From Streptomyces sp. NBC_01463 (lineage in GTDB: Bacteria; Actinomycetota; Actinomycetes; Streptomycetales; Streptomycetaceae), in assembly GCA_036227345.1 (NCBI GenBank), contig CP109468.1, positions 682,001-746,000 on the forward strand: a stretch of 64,000 bases of DNA, read 5' to 3'. The translations under genes were made by a program, and so were the position numbers. Shown here in pieces: positions 19,753 through 28,946 of this stretch. The notes below the pieces were generated by a model. The model searched no databases, had not been told where the DNA came from, and saw only the letters and a program-made list of their open reading frames with translations. Numbering within the stretch: position 1 is the first letter of the stretch; every line of letters begins with the position of its first letter.

Positions 19753-20829
19753 GTGGCGTCCCACCGTCGTCCCAAACCGCCGAGCCGCACCCGCGTGACC
19801 GTGCTCACCGCGACCGCCGCCGCAGCCGTGGCCCTGACCTCCCAGGCCGCACACGCCGACCCCAAGCCGACCAAGAGCGAGGTCAAGGCGAAGGTCGACA
19901 AGCTCTACCACGAGGCGGAGAAGGCCACCGAGCAGTACAGCGGGGCCAAGGAGAAGCAGGACAAGCTCCAGAAGCAGATCGACGCGATCCAGGACAAGGT
20001 CGCCCGCGGTCAGCAGGATCTCAACTCGCTCCGCGCCGGCCTCGGTTCTCTCGCCGCCGCGCAGTACCGCTCCGGAGGCATCGACCCCTCCGTGCAGCTC
20101 TTCCTCGCGTCGGACCCGGACAGCTTCCTCGACCAGGCCTCCGCACTCGACCAGTTGACCGCCAAACAGGCCGAGTCGCTGTCGAAGATCCAGGAGAAGC
20201 AGCGGTCCCTCGCGCAGGAGCGCAAGGAGGCGCAGGACAAGCTGAGCGACCTCGCGAAGGTCCGCAAGACGCTCGGCGAGAAGAAGAAGCAGGAACAGAG
20301 CAAGCTCGCCGAGGCGCGCAAGGTGCTCAACACCCTCACCGCCGCCGAGCAGGCGCAGATGCGCGAGGACGACCTCCGCGCCAGCCGCGCCGCCGGTGAC
20401 CGCGCCGGGCTCGCGAGCGGGTCCGGCGGATCCGGCGGATCCAGCGCCTCGACTCCCGACCTGGGCAAGGAGGTCCCCGCCTCCGCACTCGGCGCGGCCG
20501 CCCTCCATGCCGCCCAGACCCGGATCGGCAAGCCGTACGTCCCCCGGGCGACCGGTCCCAACTCGTTCGACTGCTCGGGCCTGACGCAGTGGGCCTACGC
20601 CCAGGCCGGGGTCCAGATCACCCGCACCACGTACACCCAGATCAACCAGGGCACCCGGATCGCGCGCAGCCAGCTGAAGCCGGGCGACCTGGTCTTCTTC
20701 AACGGCAATTCGCACGTGGGCCTCTACGCGGGCGGCAACACCGTGCTGCACGCGCCGTATCCGGGTGCCTACGTGCGCTACGAGTCGATGAACACCATCG
20801 GCAGCTTCCTGGCCGCGGTCCGCATCTGA
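19753..20829 (+). CDS. Secreted NlpC/P60 cell-wall endopeptidase with coiled-coil N-terminus
   Basis: 358 residues from GTG 19753 (AAGGAG 9 nt upstream); an earlier in-frame ATG at 19651 falls inside the riboswitch and was rejected. Signal peptide with cleavage after AHA (about residue 36). Residues about 40-230 are Lys/Glu/Gln-rich coiled coil (RipA/CwlO-like regulatory region). A Gly/Ser linker follows and then the P60 domain (about 250-358) with catalytic Cys in FDCSGLTQWAYAQAG, His in HVGLYAGGN and a third polar residue in VLHAPYPG. It hydrolyses D-Glu-diaminopimelate type bonds in peptidoglycan. Confidence 0.93.
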   Translation: MASHRRPKPPSRTRVTVLTATAAAAVALTSQAAHADPKPTKSEVKAKVDKLYHEAEKATEQYSGAKEKQDKLQKQIDAIQDKVARGQQDLNSLRAGLGSLAAAQYRSGGIDPSVQLFLASDPDSFLDQASALDQLTAKQAESLSKIQEKQRSLAQERKEAQDKLSDLAKVRKTLGEKKKQEQSKLAEARKVLNTLTAAEQAQMREDDLRASRAAGDRAGLASGSGGSGGSSASTPDLGKEVPASALGAAALHAAQTRIGKPYVPRATGPNSFDCSGLTQWAYAQAGVQITRTTYTQINQGTRIARSQLKPGDLVFFNGNSHVGLYAGGNTVLHAPYPGAYVRYESMNTIGSFLAAVRI

Positions 20830-20871
20830 CCACGCCCGGACGGGCCGCGGGTTCCCGCGCCCCGCGATGAC

Positions 20872-20920
20872 GGCCCGCCCCGTCGGAGACCACAGGTCGC
20901 CGGCGGGGCGGCGGGCTTTC
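20872..20920 (+). terminator. Rho-independent-like terminator after the P60 gene
   Basis: GCCCGCCCCG pairs with CGGGGCGGCGGGC about 20 nt later, with one small bulge, followed by TTTC. It lies 43 nt downstream of the P60 stop. Confidence 0.7.
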
Positions 20921-21189
20921 GGACGGCACCTCTCCACCCGCCATCTTCTGTCCACCGGCCGACGCAGCTAGGGTGTTGCTCGGGACCGGCCCGCTTCCCG
21001 GTCCCGAACCACCTGCTTTCCCACTCGACACTCAACGTTTCTGCCGGCGCCGGAGCCGACGCGGACACGGGTGCGGACCTCGGTTCCGCCCCGGTCGCGT
21101 CACCATGGACGACTCCTGGCGGCGGGAGCGCGGCGCCCTCGACGGGCCCGGCCTCCCGGACCGCCCCACCGCGCAGCGGAAGGTTCGCC
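20921..21189. other. Intergenic stretch between P60 and MFS genes
   Basis: Together with the terminator this makes a 360-bp gap. I see no supported gene. A GGAAGG site at 21178-21183 is the ribosome-binding site of the MFS gene. Confidence 0.5.
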
Positions 21190-22533
21190 GTGACCTCGCG
21201 GCACCGCACTCGTCGTCCCGCACCCGTTCTCCGCCGCAGGGCACACAGGTCCCGCCCCTGCGCCCCGGTCCGCGCGGAAACCGTCTCCTACCGTTCGGCT
21301 CTCCGGACACCCGGCGCGACGGCGTTCTTCCTGGCCGCGATGCCGGCCCGGGTCGGGGTCGCCATGGCCGGCCTCGGTCTCGTCCGGCTGGTCCATGCCG
21401 CGACGGGATCCTTCGCCGTGGCCGGCCTGGTCACCGGCTCGTTCGCCGTGGCCGAGACCCTGGCGGGTCCGCAGTCGGCCCGTCTCATGGACCGGTTCGG
21501 CCAGCCACGCGTCCTCGTCCCCCTCCTGTGCGCCCACGCCGGGGCACTGGCCGCCCTGGTCGCGCTGGTGCTGACGGCCGCCCCCACGGTGTCGCTGATG
21601 GCGGCCGCCCTCGCCGCCGGGGCGACCGTCCCGCCGTTCGGTGCGCTCTCCGCCGCCCGCTGGTCGGCCCTGCTGCACGGCCGCCCCGAACTCACCCCGG
21701 CCTTCGCACTGGAAGCGCTCAGCAATGACGCCGCCTTCCTTCTGGGCCCCGCCCTCGCGGTGCTGACGGCGACGTACCTGCACCCGGCCGCGGGCACGGT
21801 GCTGGCGGGAACGCTCGTCGTCGGTGCCGGACTTGTCTTCGCGGCGCTGCGGGGGACGGCTCCTGCGCCGACGGCGGCGGCCCGGAACCGTACGTCCACG
21901 GCACGAGGCACGAGAGGCGCCCTTCTCACCCGGAGCTTCGGCACGCTCCTGGCGGTCAACCTGGCCCTGGGGGTCTTCTTCGGCTCCATGCAGGTCTCGG
22001 TGAGCGCCTTCGCCGAGGTCCATCACGCCGCCGCGGCCGCCGGGGTGCTGTACGGACTGATGAGCGCGGCGAGTCTGCTGTCGGGCCTGGTCTACGGGCG
22101 GTTCCGCCGGCGCACACCACCCGCGGCCCAGCTCCCCCTGATCCTGACGCTCCTGGCCGCCGCGTCGATGCTGCCGCTGCTGGCGGGCGCCCCCTGGCAG
22201 CTCGCCCTCACCCTGCTGCTCCCCGGTGCGGGCGTCGCGCCGTGCATCATCGTCTCCTCGATGCTCGTCGAGTCGGTCGTGGACCGGTCGGTCCTGACCC
22301 AGGCCTTCACCTGGACGAACTCCGCAAGCGCCGCGGGCATCGCCGCGTCCGCCGCCGTGGCCGGCCGGCTCGTCGACGGTCCCGGCGGTGCCAGGGCGGG
22401 CTTCGCCGTCCCCCTCATCGCCCTGACCGCGACGGCGGTCCTGGTCCGGTCCGGCCGCCACGCCCTCATGCGGGCCGGTCGGCCGGCCCCGCCGCCCGCT
22501 GATGCATGGCCAGCCACACCCGGTCCCGGGTGA
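21190..22533 (+). CDS. MFS transporter
   Basis: 447 residues with about twelve hydrophobic segments in two halves joined by an Arg/Thr-rich loop (about residues 222-242). The N-terminal 30 residues are Arg-rich and cytoplasmic. GTG start at 21190 follows GGAAGG. RLMDRFGQPRVLVP is the loop-2/3 MFS-like motif. Substrate unknown; the closest impression is of drug- or sugar-efflux-like actinobacterial MFS proteins. The last 68 bp overlap the 3' end of the convergent xanthine-dehydrogenase gene. Confidence 0.85.
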   Translation: MTSRHRTRRPAPVLRRRAHRSRPCAPVRAETVSYRSALRTPGATAFFLAAMPARVGVAMAGLGLVRLVHAATGSFAVAGLVTGSFAVAETLAGPQSARLMDRFGQPRVLVPLLCAHAGALAALVALVLTAAPTVSLMAAALAAGATVPPFGALSAARWSALLHGRPELTPAFALEALSNDAAFLLGPALAVLTATYLHPAAGTVLAGTLVVGAGLVFAALRGTAPAPTAAARNRTSTARGTRGALLTRSFGTLLAVNLALGVFFGSMQVSVSAFAEVHHAAAAAGVLYGLMSAASLLSGLVYGRFRRRTPPAAQLPLILTLLAAASMLPLLAGAPWQLALTLLLPGAGVAPCIIVSSMLVESVVDRSVLTQAFTWTNSASAAGIAASAAVAGRLVDGPGGARAGFAVPLIALTATAVLVRSGRHALMRAGRPAPPPADAWPATPGPG

Positions 22534-25258
22534 CGGGCATCTCGGTGAAGCGGATGCCCGTGGCGTCGTACAGCGCGTTGGCGAAGGCGGGTGCCACCGG
22601 GTTGAAGGGGCTCTCGCTCATCGACTTGGCGCCGAGCGGCCCGATCGCGTCGGTCGTCTCCATGAAGTGGACCTCGGTGCGCGGCACGTCCGCGTACTGC
22701 GGGAGGCGGTAGCGCCGGAAGGCCGCCGTGGTCACCTCGCCGCGCTCGTCGAGCCGTACGGTCTCGAAGAGCGTGGCGCCCAGGGCCTGGGCGACGCCGC
22801 CCTCGATCTGCCCGCGGCACTGGAGCGGGTTCATCACCTTGCCGGCGTCGGCGGCGTGGACACTGCGGAGGATTTTCATCTCGCCCGTGTCCGGGTCGAC
22901 CGCGATCCGGAACCACTGGGCGTTGAACGCGACCGAGCGCGGGCTGCCGCCCCAGTGGCCCTCCGCCGTGAGCTCGTCCTGCGCCCCCGCAGCGCAGGCC
23001 GCCTCGTGGAGTTCCTTCAGGGTGACGGTCCGGCCGGCGCAGTCCACCGCGTCGGCCCCGAGCGTGCACAGATGACGGGCCACTCCCGTGTGCCGGGCCG
23101 CGAACGTGGTGATCCGCCCGGCCAGGGACTCCGCGGCGAGCAGGACCGCCTTGCCGGCCACGACCGTACCGGCCGAGCCGAAGGCGCCGGTGTCGTGGCG
23201 GACGACGTCCGTGTCGGACTGGCGGATGACCGTCCGGTCGACGGTGGTGTTCAGCGCCCCCGCGGTGATCTGCTTGTGGACGGTGGTGGTGCCGTTGCCG
23301 AACTCCGCCGTGCCGACGGCGATGTCGTACGTCCCGTCGGTGAGGAGAGTGACGGTCGCGTCGGCGTAGTGCCCGCCCGGCGGACCGGTGGCGATCATCG
23401 CCATGGCCGCGCCCTGGCCGGTCAGCCATCCCTCCGGCACCTCCTCCGTGCTCCGGTCCTCCGCGATGGCGTCGCGGACGATCGACAGGCACTGGGCCAG
23501 CCCGTACGAGGCGATGTGCAGGTCCTCCTCCTCACCGATCGGACTGGCCATGGAGTCGCCGGGGCCGATGATGTTCTTCTCCCGGAAGGCGAGCGGGTCC
23601 ATGCCCAGGCGACGGGCCATCTCGTCCATGGCGGACTCGACGGCGAAGGTGACCTGCCCCAGTCCGTAGCCCCGGAAGGCGCCCGCGGGAACGCCGTTGG
23701 TGTAGACGGAGTAGGCGTCCACCTTCTTGTGCGGGGCCCGGTAGACGGCGAAGGACTCGCCGACGCTGTGGAACATGACGGCGGGACCGTGATTGCCGTA
23801 CGCCCCGGTGTTGGAGACCACCCGCATCCGGATCGCGGTCAGCGTGCCGTCGGCGCGGGCGCCCAGCTTGATGCGGATGGTGAACGGGTGGCGGGTGGTG
23901 GCACCGTAGAACTGCTCGGCGCGGGTGTACTCCAGCTTGACGGGGCGGTGCAGCCTGAGCGCGGCGAGGACGACGATGTCCTCGGTCAGCATCTCCTGCT
24001 TGCCGCCGAAGCCGCCGCCCACCCGGCCCGCGACCACCCGGACCTCGTCCTCCGGGAGCCCGTACAGCGCGCACAGGGCGCGCCGGGTCAGGAACGGGGT
24101 CTGGGTGCTGGATCGGACGGTGAGCCGCTCGCCCGTGCCGTCCTCCTTCGGCTCGAAGGAGGCGACGCAGCCGTGCGTCTCCAGGCTGGCGTGCTGGACC
24201 CGCTGGGTGCGGAAGGTCTCCTCGTAAACGACTGCCGCCTCGGCGAAGCCGTCGCCCACACAGCCGATCTCGCCGTGGACCTCACCGGCCACGTTGTTCT
24301 CGACGCGGGCGATCCGCGCCTCCTTCCCCTTGCCCGCGTGGATGACGGGCGCACCGGTACGCATGGCCTCCTCGGGATCGGTGACGTACAGCAGTTGCTC
24401 GTACGTCACGTCGATCCGCCGGCAGCCCTCCTCGGCCGCCTGCTCGCTGTCGGCGACGACGGCGGCGACGCGCTGGCCGACGTAACGGACGGTGTCGTCG
24501 AGGACGCGGGTGTCGTCGGGGTCCTCGGTGGGGTGCTCGTGGCGGGCGCTGGAGTACAGGGTGGCGGGGGCGTCCTCGTGGGTGAGGACGGCGTGGACGC
24601 CGGGGACCCGCAGGGCCGCGGTGGTGTCGATGGCGAGGATGCGGGCGTGCGGGTGCGGGGAGCGCAGCAGCTTCATGTGGAGCAGCCCGGGTACGTCGAT
24701 GTCGAAGGTGTACCGGGCGGTGCCCGTCACCACCTGGGGGCCGGCAGGGGCGCCGAGGCTCTTTCCCACCGCCTGTCCTGCGCAAGGGCGTTCGGTGTGC
24801 TTCACCCCGCGTACCGCGTCCTCGATGGCGCGGTATCCGGTGCAGCGGCAGATGTTGCCCTTGAAGGCCCGCGGCAGGTCGTCCAGCTTGCCGTCGTCGT
24901 GGGCGGTGCCCTTCTCCTGTTCGAGGGCGGCCGTCGTCATCAGGAACCCGGCCGTGCAGAATCCGCACTGGAAGCCCTGGGCGTCCAGGAACTTCTGCTG
25001 TACGGGGTGGAGTTCGCCGTCCCGGCCGGCCAGCCCCTCCACCGTGGTCACCGACCGGCCCTCGGCACGTACGGCCGGGTAGAGACAGCTGTGCACCGGC
25101 TCGCCGTCCACATGCACCGTGCAGGCGCCGCAGTCGCCGGCGTCGCAGCCCTTCTTGACCCCGAACCAGCCGCGTTCGCGCAGATAGGTGCGCAGGCACT
25201 GGCCGGGACGGGGCTCGGAGTCGAAGGGCTGATCGTTGACCTGGATGCCGAAACTCAT
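22466..25258 (-). CDS. Xanthine dehydrogenase-type molybdoenzyme, fused [2Fe-2S] and molybdopterin subunits
   Basis: 930 residues. N-terminus (1-about 170) is the ferredoxin and helical [2Fe-2S] pair: GCDAGDCGACTV (Cys38, Cys43, Cys46), later Cys58, then CGFCTAGF and CRCTGY. From about residue 175 comes the molybdopterin-binding subunit: VTGTARYTFDIDVPG, VGGGFGGKQ, GAFRGYGLGQ, GNGTTTVHKQ and the catalytic Glu segment GAKSMSESPFNPVAPA. The family hydroxylates purines or N-heterocycles. ATG 25258 overlaps the FAD-subunit stop by 4 nt. The usual three-subunit order is collapsed to two genes here. Confidence 0.92.
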   Translation of the reverse strand: MSFGIQVNDQPFDSEPRPGQCLRTYLRERGWFGVKKGCDAGDCGACTVHVDGEPVHSCLYPAVRAEGRSVTTVEGLAGRDGELHPVQQKFLDAQGFQCGFCTAGFLMTTAALEQEKGTAHDDGKLDDLPRAFKGNICRCTGYRAIEDAVRGVKHTERPCAGQAVGKSLGAPAGPQVVTGTARYTFDIDVPGLLHMKLLRSPHPHARILAIDTTAALRVPGVHAVLTHEDAPATLYSSARHEHPTEDPDDTRVLDDTVRYVGQRVAAVVADSEQAAEEGCRRIDVTYEQLLYVTDPEEAMRTGAPVIHAGKGKEARIARVENNVAGEVHGEIGCVGDGFAEAAVVYEETFRTQRVQHASLETHGCVASFEPKEDGTGERLTVRSSTQTPFLTRRALCALYGLPEDEVRVVAGRVGGGFGGKQEMLTEDIVVLAALRLHRPVKLEYTRAEQFYGATTRHPFTIRIKLGARADGTLTAIRMRVVSNTGAYGNHGPAVMFHSVGESFAVYRAPHKKVDAYSVYTNGVPAGAFRGYGLGQVTFAVESAMDEMARRLGMDPLAFREKNIIGPGDSMASPIGEEEDLHIASYGLAQCLSIVRDAIAEDRSTEEVPEGWLTGQGAAMAMIATGPPGGHYADATVTLLTDGTYDIAVGTAEFGNGTTTVHKQITAGALNTTVDRTVIRQSDTDVVRHDTGAFGSAGTVVAGKAVLLAAESLAGRITTFAARHTGVARHLCTLGADAVDCAGRTVTLKELHEAACAAGAQDELTAEGHWGGSPRSVAFNAQWFRIAVDPDTGEMKILRSVHAADAGKVMNPLQCRGQIEGGVAQALGATLFETVRLDERGEVTTAAFRRYRLPQYADVPRTEVHFMETTDAIGPLGAKSMSESPFNPVAPAFANALYDATGIRFTEMPVTRDRVWLAMHQRAAGPADRPA

Positions 25259-26079
25259 CGCACACCGTCCCGGGTGAGATCGCGCCGTACCTGCTCGGCG
25301 AGGTGGAAGGCCATGTGCCGGCGCCATGCGCGCAGCCCGTGGATGTCGTCGAACCAGTCGGACTCGCCCACGGCCGAGGTGATGGCCGCGCACAGTCCGG
25401 CCCGGTCGGGCGGCAGCGCGAACCAGAGGCGGAAGGGCCGTCGGGTGGCGGCCGTGAGGGTCACGGCCAGCGAGCCGTCCACCGGATCCAGCGTCCCGGT
25501 CACGAGGGCGCCGGAGCGTCCGAGGCCGTAGAGCGACGCCTGCCGGAAGGCGGTCCGGCACCTCCACGACCGCGCGGGGATCGTCACCGAGCGCAGCAAC
25601 TCCCCCTCGGCCAGGTCCTTGCGGCCCGCACCGGTGACAAAGTCCGCGGCCTTCACACGGCGCACGGAACCGTCCTGCGCCCGGAGCAGGCACTCGCCGT
25701 CGAGGCCCGCGGTGAGGGAGATCATCGGGCCGGCCGGCAGCGCGTTGCAGAGGTTCCCGCCGACCGTCGCCATGTTCCAGATCTTGAACGAGGCGAGGAA
25801 CGCCCGGCAGCACTGCTCGACGAGCGGGGCGGCCGCCGCGCCGAGGGACCGCCCGAACCGGGACAGCTGCGCGATCGTGCACGTGGCCGCGATCTCCACC
25901 GACCCGTCGGGCCGGGTACGGATCGGCTCCCAGCCCATCCGGCTCAGATCCACCAGCCGTCGCAGATGCGGCTGGGGTTCCGAGAACAGGTACGTTCCAC
26001 CGCCGAGCCAGGCGTCGCCCGCCCGCCAGGGCTCCTGGCGCCGCGCGTCCCGCACGTCGAGAACCGTGTTCAGATCCAT
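25255..26079 (-). CDS. FAD-binding subunit of the xanthine dehydrogenase-type enzyme
   Basis: 274 residues (280 if translation starts at 26097). FAD-binding motifs are WLGGGTYLFSEPQP (pyrophosphate loop) and NMATVGGNLCNALPAGPM, with a C-terminal CO-dehydrogenase flavoprotein-like domain. I prefer ATG 26079 because conservation begins at MDLNTV; neither start has a good Shine-Dalgarno site. First gene of the two-gene operon. Confidence 0.88.
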   Translation of the reverse strand: MDLNTVLDVRDARRQEPWRAGDAWLGGGTYLFSEPQPHLRRLVDLSRMGWEPIRTRPDGSVEIAATCTIAQLSRFGRSLGAAAAPLVEQCCRAFLASFKIWNMATVGGNLCNALPAGPMISLTAGLDGECLLRAQDGSVRRVKAADFVTGAGRKDLAEGELLRSVTIPARSWRCRTAFRQASLYGLGRSGALVTGTLDPVDGSLAVTLTAATRRPFRLWFALPPDRAGLCAAITSAVGESDWFDDIHGLRAWRRHMAFHLAEQVRRDLTRDGVR

Positions 26080-26222
26080 GTCTCCCACCGTCTCCATCCG
26101 CTGCCGTCCCGTCAGTGAAGCCGCCCGGGAGGCCGAAAACGACTGGTGCGCAACACGGAAAACCTTCAGCCCGTCCGGCCGCGTCCTGGTGATTCAACCA
26201 AGAGGGATTCCGTATCGGACGC

Positions 26223-26268
26223 CTTGCATTTACGACTACTCGACGCGCCAAACCCTTGCGAATGCAAG
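26223..26268. promoter_or_regulatory. Inverted-repeat cluster upstream of the xanthine dehydrogenase operon
   Basis: CTTGCATT at 26223-26230 is perfectly inverted as AATGCAAG at 26261-26268, and a closer CTTGC-GAAT-GCAAG (26255-26268) shares the right arm. This is the most AT-rich patch in the 416-bp gap 26080-26495. Possible operator or promoter region; no regulator can be named. I see no gene in this gap. Confidence 0.4.
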
Positions 26269-26495
26269 AGGAAGGGAAACGGGTTCGTTGGCCGTACAAG
26301 GAGCCGACGCGTGCGCGGCGGGAGATCTCCTGCGGATCGAGGGGCTCGATCTCACCCTCGTCCGGGGTGATGAGCACCTGCTCGGCCGGGGCATTGGCTG
26401 AGCGGTCTGCCGGCGTCAGCGGGGATGGCCTCAGCCTCCTTGGAAACGCCCCTCGGCCACAACCGCTCGGGGGCGCGCACGGCTTGCCCGCCGGC

Positions 26496-27134
26496 TCAGT
26501 GGGCCGGGTCGAACTCCCGGAACACCAGGACCAGCCGGTCCCGCACGCCCCGCCAGCGTGCGTTCAGCTCTTCCGGCTCCGCACCCTCGGCCCGTGCCAC
26601 GACCAGGAGCCCGCGCATCGCACTGATGGCGGTGAGCAGGCTCGCAGCGAACTCGGGCCGGTCGACGACGTCGCCGACCAGGAGCCGTACGGCGTCGTTG
26701 AGCGTCTCGTCCAGTCGCCGGTCGAACGCCCGCAGCATCGCCCGGAGTTCGGCGTCGCCCCGGGCTCCCGCCATCAGTTCGAGACACGCCTGGTACTCGG
26801 GGGTGCGCTTCAGTTCCCACAGGACGTCGAGCGCGCGCACCAGCCGGCCCCCCGGCGGCCCGTCCGTGATGATCTCGCGGTGCCTCGGGGTTCTGGCCTC
26901 GTAGCGGTCGGCGAGGTAGTCGAGGGTGGCCTCGATCAGCGACAGTCTCGTCGGGAAGTGATGGACGAGGCGGCCCCGGGAGACCCCGGCCGCCTCGCCG
27001 ACCGCGAGCGTGGAGAACTGCGCGTACCCCTGGTCGACCAGCACCTGAACCGCGGTGCGCAGCAGCAGCTCGCGGGTGTCCAGAGCCCTTTGCTGCACGC
27101 GTCGGCGGCGGGGCGGGCTGCTGGGCTCGGACAT
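26496..27134 (-). CDS. TetR-family transcriptional regulator
   Basis: 212 residues. Helix-turn-helix at about 20-67: RELLLRTAVQVLVDQGYAQF, then TLAVGEAAGVSRGRLVHHFP, a typical TetR DNA-binding domain. The remaining helical part should bind a small ligand. The upstream purine-oxidase operon and the aldehyde dehydrogenase flank it in the same orientation. Target unknown. Confidence 0.92.
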   Translation of the reverse strand: MSEPSSPPRRRRVQQRALDTRELLLRTAVQVLVDQGYAQFSTLAVGEAAGVSRGRLVHHFPTRLSLIEATLDYLADRYEARTPRHREIITDGPPGGRLVRALDVLWELKRTPEYQACLELMAGARGDAELRAMLRAFDRRLDETLNDAVRLLVGDVVDRPEFAASLLTAISAMRGLLVVARAEGAEPEELNARWRGVRDRLVLVFREFDPAH

Positions 27135-27255
27135 GCGGTGATCCTACGTCGTGGGGCCGCCCGGGCTGCGGGAGCCGGCCCGACGTGGCAGCGGATATCG
27201 CGGCCGTCCCGGGGCGGGGCGGTCACCGGGGCACAGGCCCCCGGTGACCGGCCGC

Positions 27256-28707
27256 TCAGCTCGCGGGCATCGCGATGGTCTTCTGCTCCAGGTAGGCCGA
27301 GAGACCGGCGACGCCGAACTCTCGGCCGATGCCGGAGTTCTTGTAGCCGCCGAAGGGAGCGGTGAGGTCGAGGGCGAAGCCGTTGACGGTGTACCTGCCG
27401 GTGCGGATGCGGCGGGCTATGTCGAGGCCGTGCTCGACGTCCGCGGTCACGACGGCGCCGGAGAGACCGAAGTCGGAGTCGTCGGCGATCCGTACGGCCT
27501 CCTCCTCGTCCTCGTACGGCAGCAGGCACACGACGGGGCCGAAGATCTCCTCGCGGGCGATGCGCATGTCGTTGGTGACGTCTCCGAACAGGGTCGGCTC
27601 CACGTACGCTCCGGCTTCCAGCCCCTCGGGGACGCCGCCGCCGAGGAGCAGCGTGGCGCCCTCCTCCTTGCCGATGCGGATGTAGTCGAGGTTGCGGGCC
27701 TGCTGGCGCTTGGAGACCAGGGGGCCGATCCGGGTGGCGGGGTCGAGCGGGTCGCCGACCTTGAGCGCGGCCACCGCCTCGACGATGCGGGCGCTCAGCT
27801 CGTCGTAGCGGGCTCGGGGCAGCAGGATGCGGGTGAGCGCGACGCAGGCCTGCCCGTTGTTGACGTAGCTGCCGGTCAGGACGGTCTTCACGACGGTGTC
27901 GGCGTCGGCGTCCGGCAGGACGATCGCGGCCGACTTGCCGCCCAGTTCGAGGGTGACGCGGGTGAGGTTGCGGGCCGCGACCTCCATGACGCGCTTGCCC
28001 GCACCGACGGAACCCGTGAAGGCCACCTTGTCGATGTCCGGGTGGGAGGCGAGGTGTTCGCTGACCTCACGGTCGGCGGGCAGCACACTGAGCACGCCCT
28101 CCGGAAGCCCGGCTTCGGCACAGACCTCGGCCAGGAGGTAGGCGTCGAGGGGCGTTTCGGGGGACGGCTTGAGGACGACGGTGCAGCCGGCGACGAGGGC
28201 GGGGCCGAGCTTGGTGGCGGTGGTGAACTGCGGCACGTTCCACGGCACGATCGCCGCGACGACGCCGACCGGTTCCCTGCGGATCACCAGCGGGCAGCGC
28301 ATCCCGTCGCGCCGCTCCTCGAAGGGGTATTCCGCTGCCGCCGCGACAGCGATCGAGAGGTGTCCCACGGCCGCCATCACCTGGGAGGCCATGCCGCTGC
28401 CGGCCGGCGAGCCGTTCTGCCGGGAGATGATCTCGTTGAACTCCTGCGCGCGGGCCGTCATCAGCTCGGCGATCCGCCGGACGACCGCGATGCGCTCGGC
28501 GAGGGCCGTCCGCGGCCAGGGACCGTGGTCGAACGCCTCGCGGGCCGCGGCCACGGCCGCGTCGACGTCCTTGGCGGTGGCTGCCGGCACGCGGCCGACG
28601 ACCTGGCCGTCGTGCGGCGAGACGACCTCGATGACGCCGTCACCGGAGGGCTCGGTCCAGTGCCCACCGATGAAGAGCGTGCGGTGTTCCGTGATCGCCG
28701 CGGCCAT
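27256..28707 (-). CDS. NAD(P)-dependent aldehyde dehydrogenase
   Basis: 483 residues. Catalytic set visible: PWNVP (Asn), ELGGKSA (general-base Glu), NNGQACVALTR (nucleophilic Cys), EEIFGPV and the C-terminal PFGGYKNSGIGRE. Start ATG 28707 has GAAGGAGG 5 nt upstream; a 20-codon in-frame extension was rejected. It resembles the broad alkanal/geranial-type enzymes of actinobacteria. Substrate not predictable. Linked genes for CoA-thioester metabolism suggest it feeds acids to them. Confidence 0.93.
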   Translation of the reverse strand: MAAAITEHRTLFIGGHWTEPSGDGVIEVVSPHDGQVVGRVPAATAKDVDAAVAAAREAFDHGPWPRTALAERIAVVRRIAELMTARAQEFNEIISRQNGSPAGSGMASQVMAAVGHLSIAVAAAAEYPFEERRDGMRCPLVIRREPVGVVAAIVPWNVPQFTTATKLGPALVAGCTVVLKPSPETPLDAYLLAEVCAEAGLPEGVLSVLPADREVSEHLASHPDIDKVAFTGSVGAGKRVMEVAARNLTRVTLELGGKSAAIVLPDADADTVVKTVLTGSYVNNGQACVALTRILLPRARYDELSARIVEAVAALKVGDPLDPATRIGPLVSKRQQARNLDYIRIGKEEGATLLLGGGVPEGLEAGAYVEPTLFGDVTNDMRIAREEIFGPVVCLLPYEDEEEAVRIADDSDFGLSGAVVTADVEHGLDIARRIRTGRYTVNGFALDLTAPFGGYKNSGIGREFGVAGLSAYLEQKTIAMPAS

Positions 28708-28790
28708 GAGGCCTCCTTCGTCCTCCGGGCCCCGCTTCCAGGGCGTTTCTCCGGTCGGCTTCCGCACCGGCCACAGAAAACATACAACGC

Positions 28791-28820
28791 TGACCGTTTA
28801 ATGACTACCTCAAACAGTCA
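28791..28820. promoter_or_regulatory. Inverted repeat before the aldehyde dehydrogenase, probable operator
   Basis: TGACCGTTT at 28791-28799 and AAACAGTCA at 28812-28820 form an imperfect inverted repeat with half-site centres 21 bp apart (two helical turns). It lies 84-113 bp upstream of the aldehyde dehydrogenase start. Confidence 0.5.
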
Positions 28821-28894
28821 CCTCTGATGGTTTTGCTTTCCCCGCGGATCCGGCCGGCACCGCACCGATGCGGCACGGTTCCGGACAGACGAAA

Positions 28895-28920
28895 ACCCCG
28901 GCCCTTCCGGGACCGGGGCT
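28895..28920 (-). terminator. Intrinsic terminator of the second TetR gene
   Basis: On the minus strand AGCCCCGGTCCC-GGAA-GGGCCGGGGT is followed by TTTTC, 26 nt after the TetR stop. A GC-rich stem plus T-run is a convincing terminator. Confidence 0.75.
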
Positions 28921-28946
28921 TCACAGGCAGCGCGCGGCGACCCGGA

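Noticed and set aside
22502..25531. 1,009-residue plus-strand open frame
   Set aside because: Antisense of the xanthine dehydrogenase genes with no recognisable motif.
22466..26377. 1,303-residue single xanthine dehydrogenase polypeptide
   Set aside because: The extra N-terminal part is the out-of-frame translation of the FAD-subunit gene; the conserved protein begins at ATG 25258.
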